Positions 25,167 to 32,886 of a DNA stretch of 64,000 bases are shown piece after piece. This DNA is from Oscillospiraceae bacterium. GTDB lineage: Bacteria > Bacillota > Clostridia > Oscillospirales > Oscillospiraceae. A model generated the notes under the pieces. That model ran no database searches and was not told the DNA's origin. It worked only from the letters and a program-made list of their open reading frames with translations. The translations under genes were made by a program, and so were the position numbers. The first letter of the stretch is position 1; the number at the start of each line of letters is the position of its first letter. The stretch spans positions 1 through 64,000 of the forward strand of contig CADBKF010000007.1 of assembly GCA_902795195.1 (NCBI GenBank). The letters run 5' to 3'.

Positions 25167-26024
25167 ATGGAACTATGGTTTTCTGAATTCCACGCGCCGG
25201 ATGTGCAGCATATGATCCGCGTGAACCGGCATTTGTATTCCCAGAAATCGGACTATCAGCAGATCGACATCTTTGACACGCCGGAGTTCGGGCGGGTGCT
25301 GGCGCTCGACGGCAACGTCCAGCTCACCGAGCGCGACGAATTCATCTACGACGAGATGATCACCCACGTGCCCATGGCCGTGCATCCGGGCATCAAGGAC
25401 GTGCTGGTCATCGGCGCCGGCGACGGCGGCGTTGTCAAGGAGCTGGCCCGGTATGAGCGCATCGAGCGCATCGACCTGGTCGAGATGGACCCCGAGGTGG
25501 TCAAGGCCTGCCGGATGTATCTGCCCGAAAACGCCAGCCGTCTCGACGACAGCCGCGTGCACATCTACTACGACAACGCGCTGCGCTTTATCCGCCGCTG
25601 CAACGCGAAATACGACCTGATCATCGTCGATTCCACCGACCCCTTCGGTCCCTCCGAGGGCTACTTTACCCGCGAATTCTACGGCATCTGCTTCAACGCG
25701 CTGCGCGAGGATGGGATTATGGTAAACCAGCAGGGCAGCCCGTTCTACAAGCACGACGCCGAGGCCATGCAGAGAAGCCACCAGCGCATCGTCTCCACCT
25801 TCCCGATCTCGCGCGTCTACCAGGCCCATATCCCGACCTATGCGGCCGGCTACTGGACCTTCGGCTTTGCCAGCAAGAAGTATCACCCGGTCAACGACCT
25901 GGACGCCGAGGGTTGGAAGAAGCTGAATCTGCAGACGAAATACTACACCACCAAGCTGCACGTGGGCGCGTTCTGCCTGCCGGCGTTTTTAGAGCGCATG
26001 CTGGAGGAGGTCGAGCACAAATGA
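25167..26024 (+). CDS. speE: Polyamine aminopropyltransferase (spermidine synthase)
   Basis: Transfers aminopropyl from decarboxylated SAM to putrescine or agmatine. The 285-residue protein has the nucleotide loop VIGAGDGGVVKE, the acidic VEMDPEVV and the catalytic VDSTDPFGPSEGYF. Between an arginine decarboxylase and an agmatinase-type ureohydrolase it may act on agmatine to make N1-aminopropylagmatine (inference). No speD (SAM decarboxylase) is in the window. ATGA overlap with speB. Confidence 0.94.
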   Translation: MELWFSEFHAPDVQHMIRVNRHLYSQKSDYQQIDIFDTPEFGRVLALDGNVQLTERDEFIYDEMITHVPMAVHPGIKDVLVIGAGDGGVVKELARYERIERIDLVEMDPEVVKACRMYLPENASRLDDSRVHIYYDNALRFIRRCNAKYDLIIVDSTDPFGPSEGYFTREFYGICFNALREDGIMVNQQGSPFYKHDAEAMQRSHQRIVSTFPISRVYQAHIPTYAAGYWTFGFASKKYHPVNDLDAEGWKKLNLQTKYYTTKLHVGAFCLPAFLERMLEEVEHK

Positions 26025-26881
26025 ACCCGAATGTAGAGACCTTTCTCGGCTGCGACGCGGGCTTTGCGGAGGCGAAGATCGTCCTCTTCGGCGCACCCTT
26101 CGACTCCACCACGAGCTTCCGTCCCGGCGCCCGCTTCGGCAGCGCCGCCATGCGGCACGAGAGCTTCGGCCTGGAGAGCTACAGCCCCTACCAGGACAAG
26201 GACCTGACCGATTACGCGGTGTTCGACTCCGGCGATCTGGAGCTCTGCTTTGGCTCGAGCGAGCAGGCGCTGGCGGACATCGAGGCCCGGGCCAGGGAGA
26301 TCCTGGACGCCGGCAAGCTGCCGCTGCTGATCGGCGGCGAGCATCTGGTGACGCTCGGCAGCGTGCGCGCGGTGCTGGAACGATACCCCGACCTGCACAT
26401 CATCCACTTTGACGCACACACGGACCTGCGGGACGACTATCTGGGCGCAAAGCTCAGCCACGCCTGCGTGATCCGCCGTTGCCACGACCTTCTGGGCGAC
26501 GGCCGCATCCACCAGTTCTGCATCCGCAGCGGCGAGCGGGCCGAGTGGGAATTTGCAAAGCAGCACACCGAGCTGCACCCGTTCTGCTTTGACGGGCTTG
26601 CGGAGTGCTGCGAGCGCCTGGCTGCCAGCGGCGCGCCGGTGTATTTCACGATCGACCTCGACTGCCTGGACCCGTCGTGCTTCCCCGGCACCGGCACGCC
26701 CGAGGCCGGCGGCGTGAGCTTCCCGCAGCTGCTGGACGCCATTCTGACCGTCTGCAAAACCAACGTGGTTGCCGCCGACGTCAACGAGCTGGCCCCCATG
26801 CTCGACCCCAGCGGCGTCTCCACCGCCACCGCCTGCAAGGTCCTGCGCGAGCTGCTGCTGGCACTCTCAGACAACATGTAG
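26021..26881 (+). CDS. speB: Agmatinase / N1-aminopropylagmatine ureohydrolase
   Basis: Manganese ureohydrolase releasing urea from agmatine or aminopropylagmatine. The 286-residue protein has the Mn ligand motifs GGEH, HFDAHTDLR and the SIDxDxxDP-equivalent TIDLDCLDPSCFPGTGTPEAGG. The start overlaps speE by 4 bp. Its TAG stop (26879-26881) lies inside the first GTAG-headed repeat unit, so the repeat supplies the end of the gene. Confidence 0.94.
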   Translation: MNPNVETFLGCDAGFAEAKIVLFGAPFDSTTSFRPGARFGSAAMRHESFGLESYSPYQDKDLTDYAVFDSGDLELCFGSSEQALADIEARAREILDAGKLPLLIGGEHLVTLGSVRAVLERYPDLHIIHFDAHTDLRDDYLGAKLSHACVIRRCHDLLGDGRIHQFCIRSGERAEWEFAKQHTELHPFCFDGLAECCERLAASGAPVYFTIDLDCLDPSCFPGTGTPEAGGVSFPQLLDAILTVCKTNVVAADVNELAPMLDPSGVSTATACKVLRELLLALSDNM

Positions 26882-27356
26882 GGACAAGCCTCGCTTGTCC
26901 GAAAACAGAGCTTCGGATAGAAAAACCGGACGAGCGCGGCTCGTCCCTACGGCAAGGTCAAAAAACAGTGTAGGGACAAGCCTTGCTTGTCCGGAGAATA
27001 ACGCAGAGAAAACCGCAGAGAAAAACCGGACGAGCGCGGCTCGTCCCTACGGCAAGGTCAAAAAACAGTGTAGGGACAAGCCTTGCTTGTCCGGAGAAAA
27101 CCGCAGAGAAAACCGGACGAGCGCGGCTCGTCCCTACGGCAAGGTCAAAAAACAGTGTAGGGACAAGCCTTGCTTGTCCGGAGAAAACCGCAGAGAAAAA
27201 CCGGACGAGCGCGGCTCGTCCCTACGGCAAGGCCAAAAAACAGTGTAGGGACAAGCCGCCTTGCTTGTCCGGAGAAAAACGCAGAGAAAACCGGACGAGC
27301 GCGGTGTCCCTGCAACAAGGTCAAAAAACAGTGTAGGGACAAGCCTTGCTTGTCCG
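26878..27356. repeat. Array of RAYT-associated palindromic units (left side)
   Basis: Units at 26878-26950, 26970-27050, 27070-27137, 27157-27225, 27245-27312 (right end degenerate) and a left half at 27333-27356. Each full unit is GTAG plus hairpin (GGACAAGC...GCTTGTCC), an A-rich centre and an inverted hairpin (GGACGAGC...GCTCGTCC) ending CTAC. Units are separated by a nearly identical 19-bp spacer (GGCAAGGTCAAAAAACAGT). The centre differs: unit 1 has ACAGAGCTTCGGATAG, inner units have CCGCAGAG. The half unit faces the transposase gene. Confidence 0.93.
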
Positions 27357-27386
27357 AAAAGCCTAATGAACAGGTGATGATGAACG

Positions 27387-27857
27387 ATGAATCCGTTTCC
27401 GACCCGGAAGAAAAATCGTCTGGAAAACTACGACTACTCGTTGCCGGGGTTTTATTTCATCACCTTTTGCACAGAAGGCCGCAAATGCATCCTGGGAAGT
27501 ATAGAAGAAAACGCGGATGATGCAAAGATTTGTTTGTCCCAATTTGGGAAAATAACGCAGGATGCGATCGAACGCATATCAAAAAGCTATAGCGGCGTAT
27601 TTGTTGACAGTTTTGTTATCATGCCAAACCATGTTCACATGATCCTGGTTTTACAGGACGGGTTTGATCAACTGCCAACCATCTCCAGAGTTGTTCAGCA
27701 GACAAAAGGTTTGATCAGCAAAAGAGTTGGCCAAAGGATTTGGCAGGTGCATTTTCATGAGCATGTGATTCGCGGTGAACAGGATTACCGGGAAATATGG
27801 GAGTATATTGAGCAAAATCCGGAAAAATGGATGTTGGATCGATATTACTGCGAATGA
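27387..27857 (+). mobile_element. REP-associated tyrosine transposase (RAYT, IS200-like Y1 family)
   Basis: A 156-residue single-strand transposase gene. The HUH motif is PNHVHMIL (His82, His84), and the C-terminal FHEHVIRGEQDYREIWEYIEQNP is typical of RAYT/TnpA-REP proteins. The catalytic Tyr is probably Tyr134 or Tyr140 (not assigned). The coding sequence is visibly AT-richer than its neighbours, suggesting acquisition. It lies between a left half-unit (27333-27356) and a right half-unit (27864-27887) of the surrounding palindromic repeat, as if the full element is hairpin-gene-hairpin and the other units are gene-less derivatives. It splits the polyamine gene cluster. Confidence 0.92.
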
Positions 27858-27863
27858 AAACAA

Positions 27864-27979
27864 CGGACGAGCGCGGCTCGTCCCTACGGCAAGGTCAAAA
27901 AAACATGTAGGGACAAGCCTTGCTTGTCCGAAAACAGAGCTTCGGATAGAAAAACCGGACGAGCGCGGCTCGTCCCTAC
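27864..27979. repeat. RAYT-associated palindromic units (right side)
   Basis: Right half unit 27864-27887 directly after the transposase stop, a 19-bp spacer, then a complete unit 27907-27979. This last unit and the first unit (26878-26950) are almost identical, including the ACAGAGCTTCGGATAG centre, so the array has matching outer units and different inner ones. The next gene's SD follows 9 bp later. Confidence 0.93.
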
Positions 27980-28002
27980 AATAAAAATACGGAGGTAACA
28001 AC

Positions 28003-29262
28003 ATGAGCAGAGTATTAGTGATCGGCTGCGGCGGCGTGGCGAATGTCGCGATCCGCAAGTGCTGCCAGGTTTCGGAGGTCTTCACCGAGCTGTGCATCGC
28101 GTCCAGGACCAAGTCCAAATGTGACGCCCTTGCGGAGGCTCTCAAGGGCAAAACCGCAACCAAAATCACCACCGCCCGCGTGGATGCGGACAATGTGGAG
28201 GAGCTTTGCTCCCTCATCAACAGCTACAAGCCCGACCTCGTTATGAACATCGCCCTGCCGTATCAGGACCTCACGATCATGGACGCCTGCCTGGCCTGCG
28301 GTGTCAACTACATGGACACGGCCAACTACGAGCCCGAGGACACCGACGACCCCGAATGGCGCAAGATCTACGAAAAGCGCTGCAAGGAGCAGGGCTTCTC
28401 TGCCTACTTTGACTACTCCTGGCAGTGGGCCTACCGCGAGAAGTTCGAGCAGGCGGGCCTGACCGCCCTGCTGGGCTGCGGCTTCGACCCCGGCGTGACC
28501 CAGGCCTACTGCGCCTACGCCAAGAAGCACCAGTTCGATGAGATCGACACCATCGACATCCTCGACTGCAACGGCGGCGACCACGGCTACGCCTTCGCCA
28601 CCAACTTCAACCCTGAGGTCAATCTGCGTGAGGTCTCCGCGCCCGGCTCCTACTGGGAGGACGGCCATTGGGTCGAGATCCCGGCGATGAGCATCAAGCG
28701 GGAGTACAACTTCGACCAGGTGGGCGACAAGGACATGTACCTGCTCCACCACGAGGAGATCGAGTCGCTGGCGCAGAACATCCCCGAGGTCAAGCGCATC
28801 CGCTTCTTCATGACCTTCGGCCAGAGCTATCTGACGCACATGAAGTGCCTGGAGAACGTCGGCATGCTCTCCACCACACCGATCCTGTTTGAGGGCAAGG
28901 AGATCGTTCCGATCAAGTTCCTCAAGGCCCTGCTGCCGGACCCGGCCAGCCTCGGCCCCCGCACCCACGGCAAGACCAACATCGGCTGCATCTTCACCGG
29001 CCGCAAGGACGGCAAGGAGAAGACCTACTATATCTACAACGTCTGCGACCACCAGGAATGCTACAAAGAGGTCGAGAGCCAGGCCATCAGCTATACCACG
29101 GGCGTTCCGGCCATGTGCGGCGCGCTGATGATGCTGACCGGCAAGTGGACGCAGAAGGGCGTGCACACGGTCGAGGAGTTCGATCCCGATCCGTTCCTGG
29201 ACGCGCTGGACAAGTACGGCCTGCCCAGAAGCGAGAATTTCGAGCCCAAGCTGGTGGATTAG
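28003..29262 (+). CDS. Carboxynorspermidine/carboxyspermidine dehydrogenase (saccharopine dehydrogenase family)
   Basis: Reductive condensation of aspartate semialdehyde with a diamine (putrescine or diaminopropane), using NADPH, to carboxy-polyamine. The 419-residue protein has the Rossmann start VLVIGCGGVANVA (4-16) and the saccharopine-reductase fold, including LLGCGFDPGVTQAYC. Its role is inferred from the adjacent nspC gene. SD GGAGG lies 8 bp before ATG, just after the repeat array. Confidence 0.9.
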   Translation: MSRVLVIGCGGVANVAIRKCCQVSEVFTELCIASRTKSKCDALAEALKGKTATKITTARVDADNVEELCSLINSYKPDLVMNIALPYQDLTIMDACLACGVNYMDTANYEPEDTDDPEWRKIYEKRCKEQGFSAYFDYSWQWAYREKFEQAGLTALLGCGFDPGVTQAYCAYAKKHQFDEIDTIDILDCNGGDHGYAFATNFNPEVNLREVSAPGSYWEDGHWVEIPAMSIKREYNFDQVGDKDMYLLHHEEIESLAQNIPEVKRIRFFMTFGQSYLTHMKCLENVGMLSTTPILFEGKEIVPIKFLKALLPDPASLGPRTHGKTNIGCIFTGRKDGKEKTYYIYNVCDHQECYKEVESQAISYTTGVPAMCGALMMLTGKWTQKGVHTVEEFDPDPFLDALDKYGLPRSENFEPKLVD

Positions 29263-29332
29263 AGACCGGTTGACCGTTGAAAGCAGACAGTGCAGGGACG
29301 GAAATATACCGTCTGCGCATCGATCTGCACCT

Positions 29333-29359
29333 GTAGGGGACGGCGTCCTCGACGTCCCG
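29333..29359 (+). repeat. GTAG-headed single hairpin (type E, copy 1)
   Basis: GTAGGGGACGGCG followed by a GACGTCCCGC arm; an inverted, nearly identical copy is at 39931-39957. The preceding bases (29290-29330) look like a decayed relative (GCAGGGACGG...CCGTCTGC). It fills the gap between the two carboxynorspermidine genes. Confidence 0.7.
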
Positions 29360-29393
29360 CCCGACAGAAGAAACAACAGATGAGGAGAGGCCT

Positions 29394-30683
29394 ATGGACA
29401 ACAGAGCACCGTTTCAAATACTCGGTTCCCAGACCCCGGAACAGCTGTTCGGGGGCCTGAAAACGCCGTGCTATATCCTCGACGAGGCTGCCCTGATCCG
29501 CAACGGCGAGATTATGCAGGGCGTGGCCCGGCGCACCGGGGCACGGATGCTGCTGGCCCAGAAGGCCTTTTCCAACTACGACTGCTATCCGATCCTGGCG
29601 CCGTTTCTGGCGGGCACCGAGGCCAGCGGCTTGTTTGAAGCCCGGCTCGGCAGAGAGGAGCTGCCTGAGAAGGAGAACCATGTCTTCTGCGGGGCCTATC
29701 GGGATGATGAATTTGACGAGCTGCTCCGCTATGCCGATCATATCGTCTTCAATTCCCCGGCGCAGCTGGCCCGCTTCGGCGGCAAGGCGAAGCAGGCCGG
29801 CAAGAGCCTGGGTCTGCGCGTCAATCCGGAGCGCTCCACGCAGGAGGGCCACGCGATCTACGATCCCTGTGCGCCCGGCAGCCGCCTGGGCACGAACCGC
29901 GCCCAGTGGGACCGCTATATGACGGACGAGCTGATCGGGCTTCTGGACGGGCTGCACTTCCACACCCTCTGCGAGCAGAATTCCGACGATCTTGAGACCA
30001 CGCTGGACGCTTTCGCGGAAAAATTCGGGGACGTGCTGCCCCGAATGCGCTGGCTCAACATGGGCGGCGGTCACCATGTCACGCGGCCCGACTACGACAT
30101 CCCGCGGCTCGAGCGCTGCATCCGGCGGGCGCAGCAGGCGTGGGGCGTCACGGTCTATCTCGAACCCGGCGAGGCCTGGGCGCTGAACGCGGGTTTTCTG
30201 GCAAGCCGCGTTCTGGACCTCACGGAAAACAGCGGCGTCAAAAACGCGATCCTGGATGCCTCAGCTGCCTGCCACATGCCGGACGTGATCGAAATGCCCT
30301 ACAGCCCGCCCATCTTTGAAGCACAGGAGAGATCAGAACCCGTAGGGGACGGGTCCCCCGTCCCCGTAACGGACGGTTCCCCCGTGCCCGCAGCGGATGG
30401 GGCCCCCGTCCCGCTCCGGGAACCGGGATTCGATTGTTTGTATCGCCTCGGCGGGCCGACCTGCCTGGCCGGCGACGTGATCGGCGATTACGCCTTCCGG
30501 AAGCCGCTGCAGGTGGGCGATCTGGTCCTCTTTGGCGATCTGGCGATCTATTCCACCTGCAAGAACAACACCTTCAACGGCATGCCCCTGCCGGACATCT
30601 GGCTGCGGCACAGGGACGGCCGCCTCGAGCGCCTGACGGAATTCGGCTATGCCGATTTCAAAGGGCGGCTCGGAAGACGATAG
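29394..30683 (+). CDS. nspC: Carboxynorspermidine decarboxylase with in-frame repeat insertion
   Basis: PLP enzyme (alanine-racemase-fold decarboxylase) converting carboxy(nor)spermidine to (nor)spermidine. The 429-residue protein has the PLP-lysine region LLAQKAFSNYD (about 51-61), the glycine-rich NMGGGHHVTRPDYD and the C-terminal RLGGPTCLAGDV. It is longer than typical NspC (about 380-400) because residues 317-340 are three 8-residue repeats of the pattern xxDGxPVP, encoded by a triplicated palindromic DNA repeat. The insertion lies just before the conserved GGPTCLAGD motif, in what is probably a surface loop. Whether the enzyme is active is unknown. Confidence 0.9.
   Translation: MDNRAPFQILGSQTPEQLFGGLKTPCYILDEAALIRNGEIMQGVARRTGARMLLAQKAFSNYDCYPILAPFLAGTEASGLFEARLGREELPEKENHVFCGAYRDDEFDELLRYADHIVFNSPAQLARFGGKAKQAGKSLGLRVNPERSTQEGHAIYDPCAPGSRLGTNRAQWDRYMTDELIGLLDGLHFHTLCEQNSDDLETTLDAFAEKFGDVLPRMRWLNMGGGHHVTRPDYDIPRLERCIRRAQQAWGVTVYLEPGEAWALNAGFLASRVLDLTENSGVKNAILDASAACHMPDVIEMPYSPPIFEAQERSEPVGDGSPVPVTDGSPVPAADGAPVPLREPGFDCLYRLGGPTCLAGDVIGDYAFRKPLQVGDLVLFGDLAIYSTCKNNTFNGMPLPDIWLRHRDGRLERLTEFGYADFKGRLGRR
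30342..30413 (+). repeat. Three tandem 24-bp REP-like units inside the nspC reading frame
   Basis: Units 30342-30365, 30366-30389 and 30390-30413. The first is intact: GTAG followed by GGGACGGG-TCC-CCCGTCCC. The other two are diverged (GTAACGGACGG..., GCAGCGGATGG...). Each is exactly 24 bp and codon-aligned, so the frame is kept. Confidence 0.9.
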
Positions 30684-30690
30684 AAAACAT

Positions 30691-30830
30691 GGGCCTGTTG
30701 CAAAATGCACAAACCCGTCATTTCGAGGGAGCTTGCGACCGAGAAATCCGTATTCTCACCGCAGACAGATGCGAAAAAGAAACGGATTTCTCGCTTCGCT
30801 CGAAATGACAGAGCATTTTGCAACAGGCCC
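30691..30830. repeat. 140-bp inverted-repeat element (type B', copy 1)
   Basis: Outer 18-bp perfect arms (30691-30708 and 30813-30830, GGGCCTGTTGC...). Inner arms contain GTCATTTCGAG...GAGAAATCC and its inverse. A second copy in opposite orientation lies at 56320-56458. MITE-like and without coding capacity. Confidence 0.88.
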
Positions 30831-30877
30831 ATTTTTCTGTATTTTCAAAAATAAATGGTGCAATTTTCTGACGTTTG

Positions 30878-30886
30878 TGATATGAT
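30878..30886 (+). promoter_or_regulatory. Extended -10 promoter before the chromate transporter genes
   Basis: TGATATGAT (TG at 30878-30879, TATGAT at 30881-30886); the -35 is poor. 30 bp before the small membrane protein gene. Confidence 0.5.
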
Positions 30887-30916
30887 AGCAAAAAATATCA
30901 AACGAGGTGAAATGCG

Positions 30917-31108
30917 ATGGATGATTTTGAACAGAAGGTTCCCGGCAAACCGGAGGAGCCGGAAGAAGTGCTGCCGGCGCAGGATGCCGCGCAGCCCGAA
31001 CCCTATACCCCGCGGCCGCTCGGCGTGCGGATCTTTGCCTGGGTGCTGGCGATTTTGGTGATCATCGGCCTGGCGCTCTACTACTACAATATCATGTTTG
31101 CAAAATGA
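30917..31108 (+). CDS. Small single-helix membrane protein
   Basis: A 63-residue protein: acidic, proline-rich N-terminal half (about 1-36), one transmembrane helix (about 38-57) and the end NIMFAK. Encoded just before and overlapping (ATGA) the first chromate transporter gene, with SD GAGGTG. It may be a small accessory to the transporter; no family recognised. Confidence 0.65.
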   Translation: MDDFEQKVPGKPEEPEEVLPAQDAAQPEPYTPRPLGVRIFAWVLAILVIIGLALYYYNIMFAK

Positions 31109-31647
31109 AGGATTTACTCGACCTGTTTCTCGCTTTTTTCCGCGTGGGCCTGCTGACCTTTGGCGGCGGCTACGCGATGCTCCCGATGCTCCAGCGGGAG
31201 GTTGTGGATAAGACCCATTGGGTGACCGAGGAGGAGCTGCTCGACTGCTACGCCATCGGCCAGTGCACGCCCGGCGTCATCGCGGTCAACACCGCCACCT
31301 ATGTTGGCTATCAGCGAAAGGGGATCGCCGGCTCCATCTTCTCGACTGTGGGCGTGGTGTTTCCTTCGCTGATCATCATCTCGATCATTGCGCTCTTCCT
31401 GCGCAGCTTTGCAGACAACGTCTATGTGCGCCATGCCTTCGCGGGCATCCGCGTGGCGGTGGGCGTGCTGGTCTGCGACGCGCTGATCAAGCTCTACAAA
31501 AAGGGCGTCAAAGGCGCGCTTGCCAACGGGATCTTCATTGCGGCGGCGCTCTTTGCGCTTTTGACGAATTTCTCCCCGGTGTGGGTCGTCCTTGCGGCGA
31601 TCGTGCTGGGCGTGGGTGACGCGCTGCGAAAGGGGAGAGCCAAATGA
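31105..31647 (+). CDS. chrA: Chromate transporter family protein, half 1
   Basis: A 180-residue CHR-family monodomain protein with about five helices. The N-terminal FRVGLLTFGGGYAMLPML and the GQCTPGVIAVNTATYVGY segment are family signatures. It overlaps the second half by 4 bp, forming the short-chain pair that together equals a full-length ChrA. The natural substrate in anaerobic gut-type bacteria is unknown; chromate efflux is only the family name. Confidence 0.88.
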   Translation: MKDLLDLFLAFFRVGLLTFGGGYAMLPMLQREVVDKTHWVTEEELLDCYAIGQCTPGVIAVNTATYVGYQRKGIAGSIFSTVGVVFPSLIIISIIALFLRSFADNVYVRHAFAGIRVAVGVLVCDALIKLYKKGVKGALANGIFIAAALFALLTNFSPVWVVLAAIVLGVGDALRKGRAK

Positions 31648-32207
31648 TTTATCTGCAACTGTTCTGGGAATTTTTCAAGACCGGCCTGTTCTCCATCGGC
31701 GGGGGTCTCGCAACGCTGCCGTTCCTGCGGCAGATGGGCCAGCGCTACCACTGGTTCACCGAGACGGAGCTGGCCAATATGCTGGCTGTTTCCGAGTCTA
31801 CGCCGGGCCCCATCGGCATCAACATGGCGACCTATGTGGGCATCACTGTGACCGGCGGCAACATTCTCGGCGGCGTGGTCGCCACGTTCTCGCTGGTGCT
31901 GCCCTCGGTGATCGTCATCGTGATCGTAGCGAGCATCCTCAACCACTTCCGGGAAAACCGCTTTGTGCAGTCGAGCTTTGCGATGATCCGGCCGGCCTCT
32001 GTCGGCCTGGTGGCCGCGGCGGTGCTCTCGGTGCTGAAAATCGCGCTGCTTACCGGAGACGCGGCAAATTCCGCCTGGTGGATGCCGGTCTGGCCGGCCG
32101 TGGCGCTGTTTGCGGTGCTGGCCGTGGGCCGCTGGAAGCTGCAGAAGCTGCACCCCATTGTGTTTATCGCAGTCGGCGCGGCTGCCGGCATTCTGCTGAA
32201 GCTGTGA
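31644..32207 (+). CDS. chrA: Chromate transporter family protein, half 2
   Basis: A 187-residue CHR monodomain paralogue of the previous gene, with FFKTGLFSIGGGLATLPFL at the N-terminus and ESTPGPIGINMATYVG. Translationally coupled to half 1. The TGA stop (32205-32207) shares its last base with a half copy of the type A repeat. Confidence 0.88.
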   Translation: MIYLQLFWEFFKTGLFSIGGGLATLPFLRQMGQRYHWFTETELANMLAVSESTPGPIGINMATYVGITVTGGNILGGVVATFSLVLPSVIVIVIVASILNHFRENRFVQSSFAMIRPASVGLVAAAVLSVLKIALLTGDAANSAWWMPVWPAVALFAVLAVGRWKLQKLHPIVFIAVGAAAGILLKL

Positions 32208-32330
32208 TGGCCGATGTGGGCATCGGCCGCTACGACGCTGCAACATCATAAACTTGTCATTCTGAGGAGCTTGCGACGAAGAATCTATTCCCCGGCACAG
32301 TCGAGATTCTTCGCTGCGCTCAGAATGACA
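32207..32330. repeat. Half type A repeat followed by a type B inverted element
   Basis: 32207-32233 is one 27-bp arm of the type A element (one mismatch). 32255-32330 is an inverted repeat TGTCATTCTGAG...GAAGAATCT with its complement AGATTCTTC...CTCAGAATGACA. The same A-then-B order is seen at 11344-11400. No gene in this 170-bp gap. Confidence 0.8.
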
Positions 32331-32377
32331 TGTGTCCGGTTTTATGCGTTACACAGTACGACGAAATGTGATTTGAA

Positions 32378-32884
32378 ATGAAGGTATTGGGAATTGATCC
32401 CGGGTATGCGACCACGGGATTCGGATTGATCGAGGCGGACCGCGGCAGCTACCGGCTGCTGCAGTACGGCGTGGTGACCACGCCGAAGGAGCTGCCGTTT
32501 CCGCAGCGGCTGGAAATCCTGCACAGCGACATGCTGGAGCTGATCGGCGCGACCAAGCCGGACGCCAGCGCGGTGGAGGAGCTCTTCTGGGGCCATAACA
32601 TCACAACCGGCATCGGCGTGTCCCACGGACGCGGCGTGATCCTGCTGGCCCTGCAGCAGGCCGGTGTGCCGATCTTTGAGTACACGCCCATGCAGGTCAA
32701 GCAGGCAGTCGTGGGCTACGGCAAGGCCGAGAAGCGGCAGGTCATGGACATGACCCGGCGGCTGCTGCACATGAAGGAGGTCGCCCGGCCCGACGACGCG
32801 GCCGACGCCATCGCCATTGCGCTCTGCCACGCCAGGTCCAATACCTCGCTGCTTTCCAGGGCAATGAACCAAGGGGTGAAATAA
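32378..32884 (+). CDS. ruvC: Holliday junction resolvase RuvC
   Basis: Endonuclease that cuts Holliday junctions during recombinational repair. 168 residues, N-terminal LGIDPGYATTGFG with the first catalytic Asp (Asp7), VEELFWGHN with catalytic Glu, and C-terminal HARSN with the acidic DDAADA cluster. First gene of ruvCAB; only a weak SD is visible. Confidence 0.96.
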   Translation: MKVLGIDPGYATTGFGLIEADRGSYRLLQYGVVTTPKELPFPQRLEILHSDMLELIGATKPDASAVEELFWGHNITTGIGVSHGRGVILLALQQAGVPIFEYTPMQVKQAVVGYGKAEKRQVMDMTRRLLHMKEVARPDDAADAIAIALCHARSNTSLLSRAMNQGVK

Positions 32885-32886
32885 CC

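Noticed and set aside
27001-27342. Repetitive protein of the TGRARLVPTARSKN type translated from the repeat array
   Set aside because: The frames arise from the palindromic DNA units and lack SD sequences. Coding in several frames and both strands reflects the repeat, not a gene.
26878-27356. CRISPR array
   Set aside because: The periodic units (about 87-100 bp) are themselves palindromic pairs with GTAG/CTAC ends; the 19-bp spacers are nearly identical to each other instead of unique, and no cas genes are present. RAYT-associated repeats explain everything.
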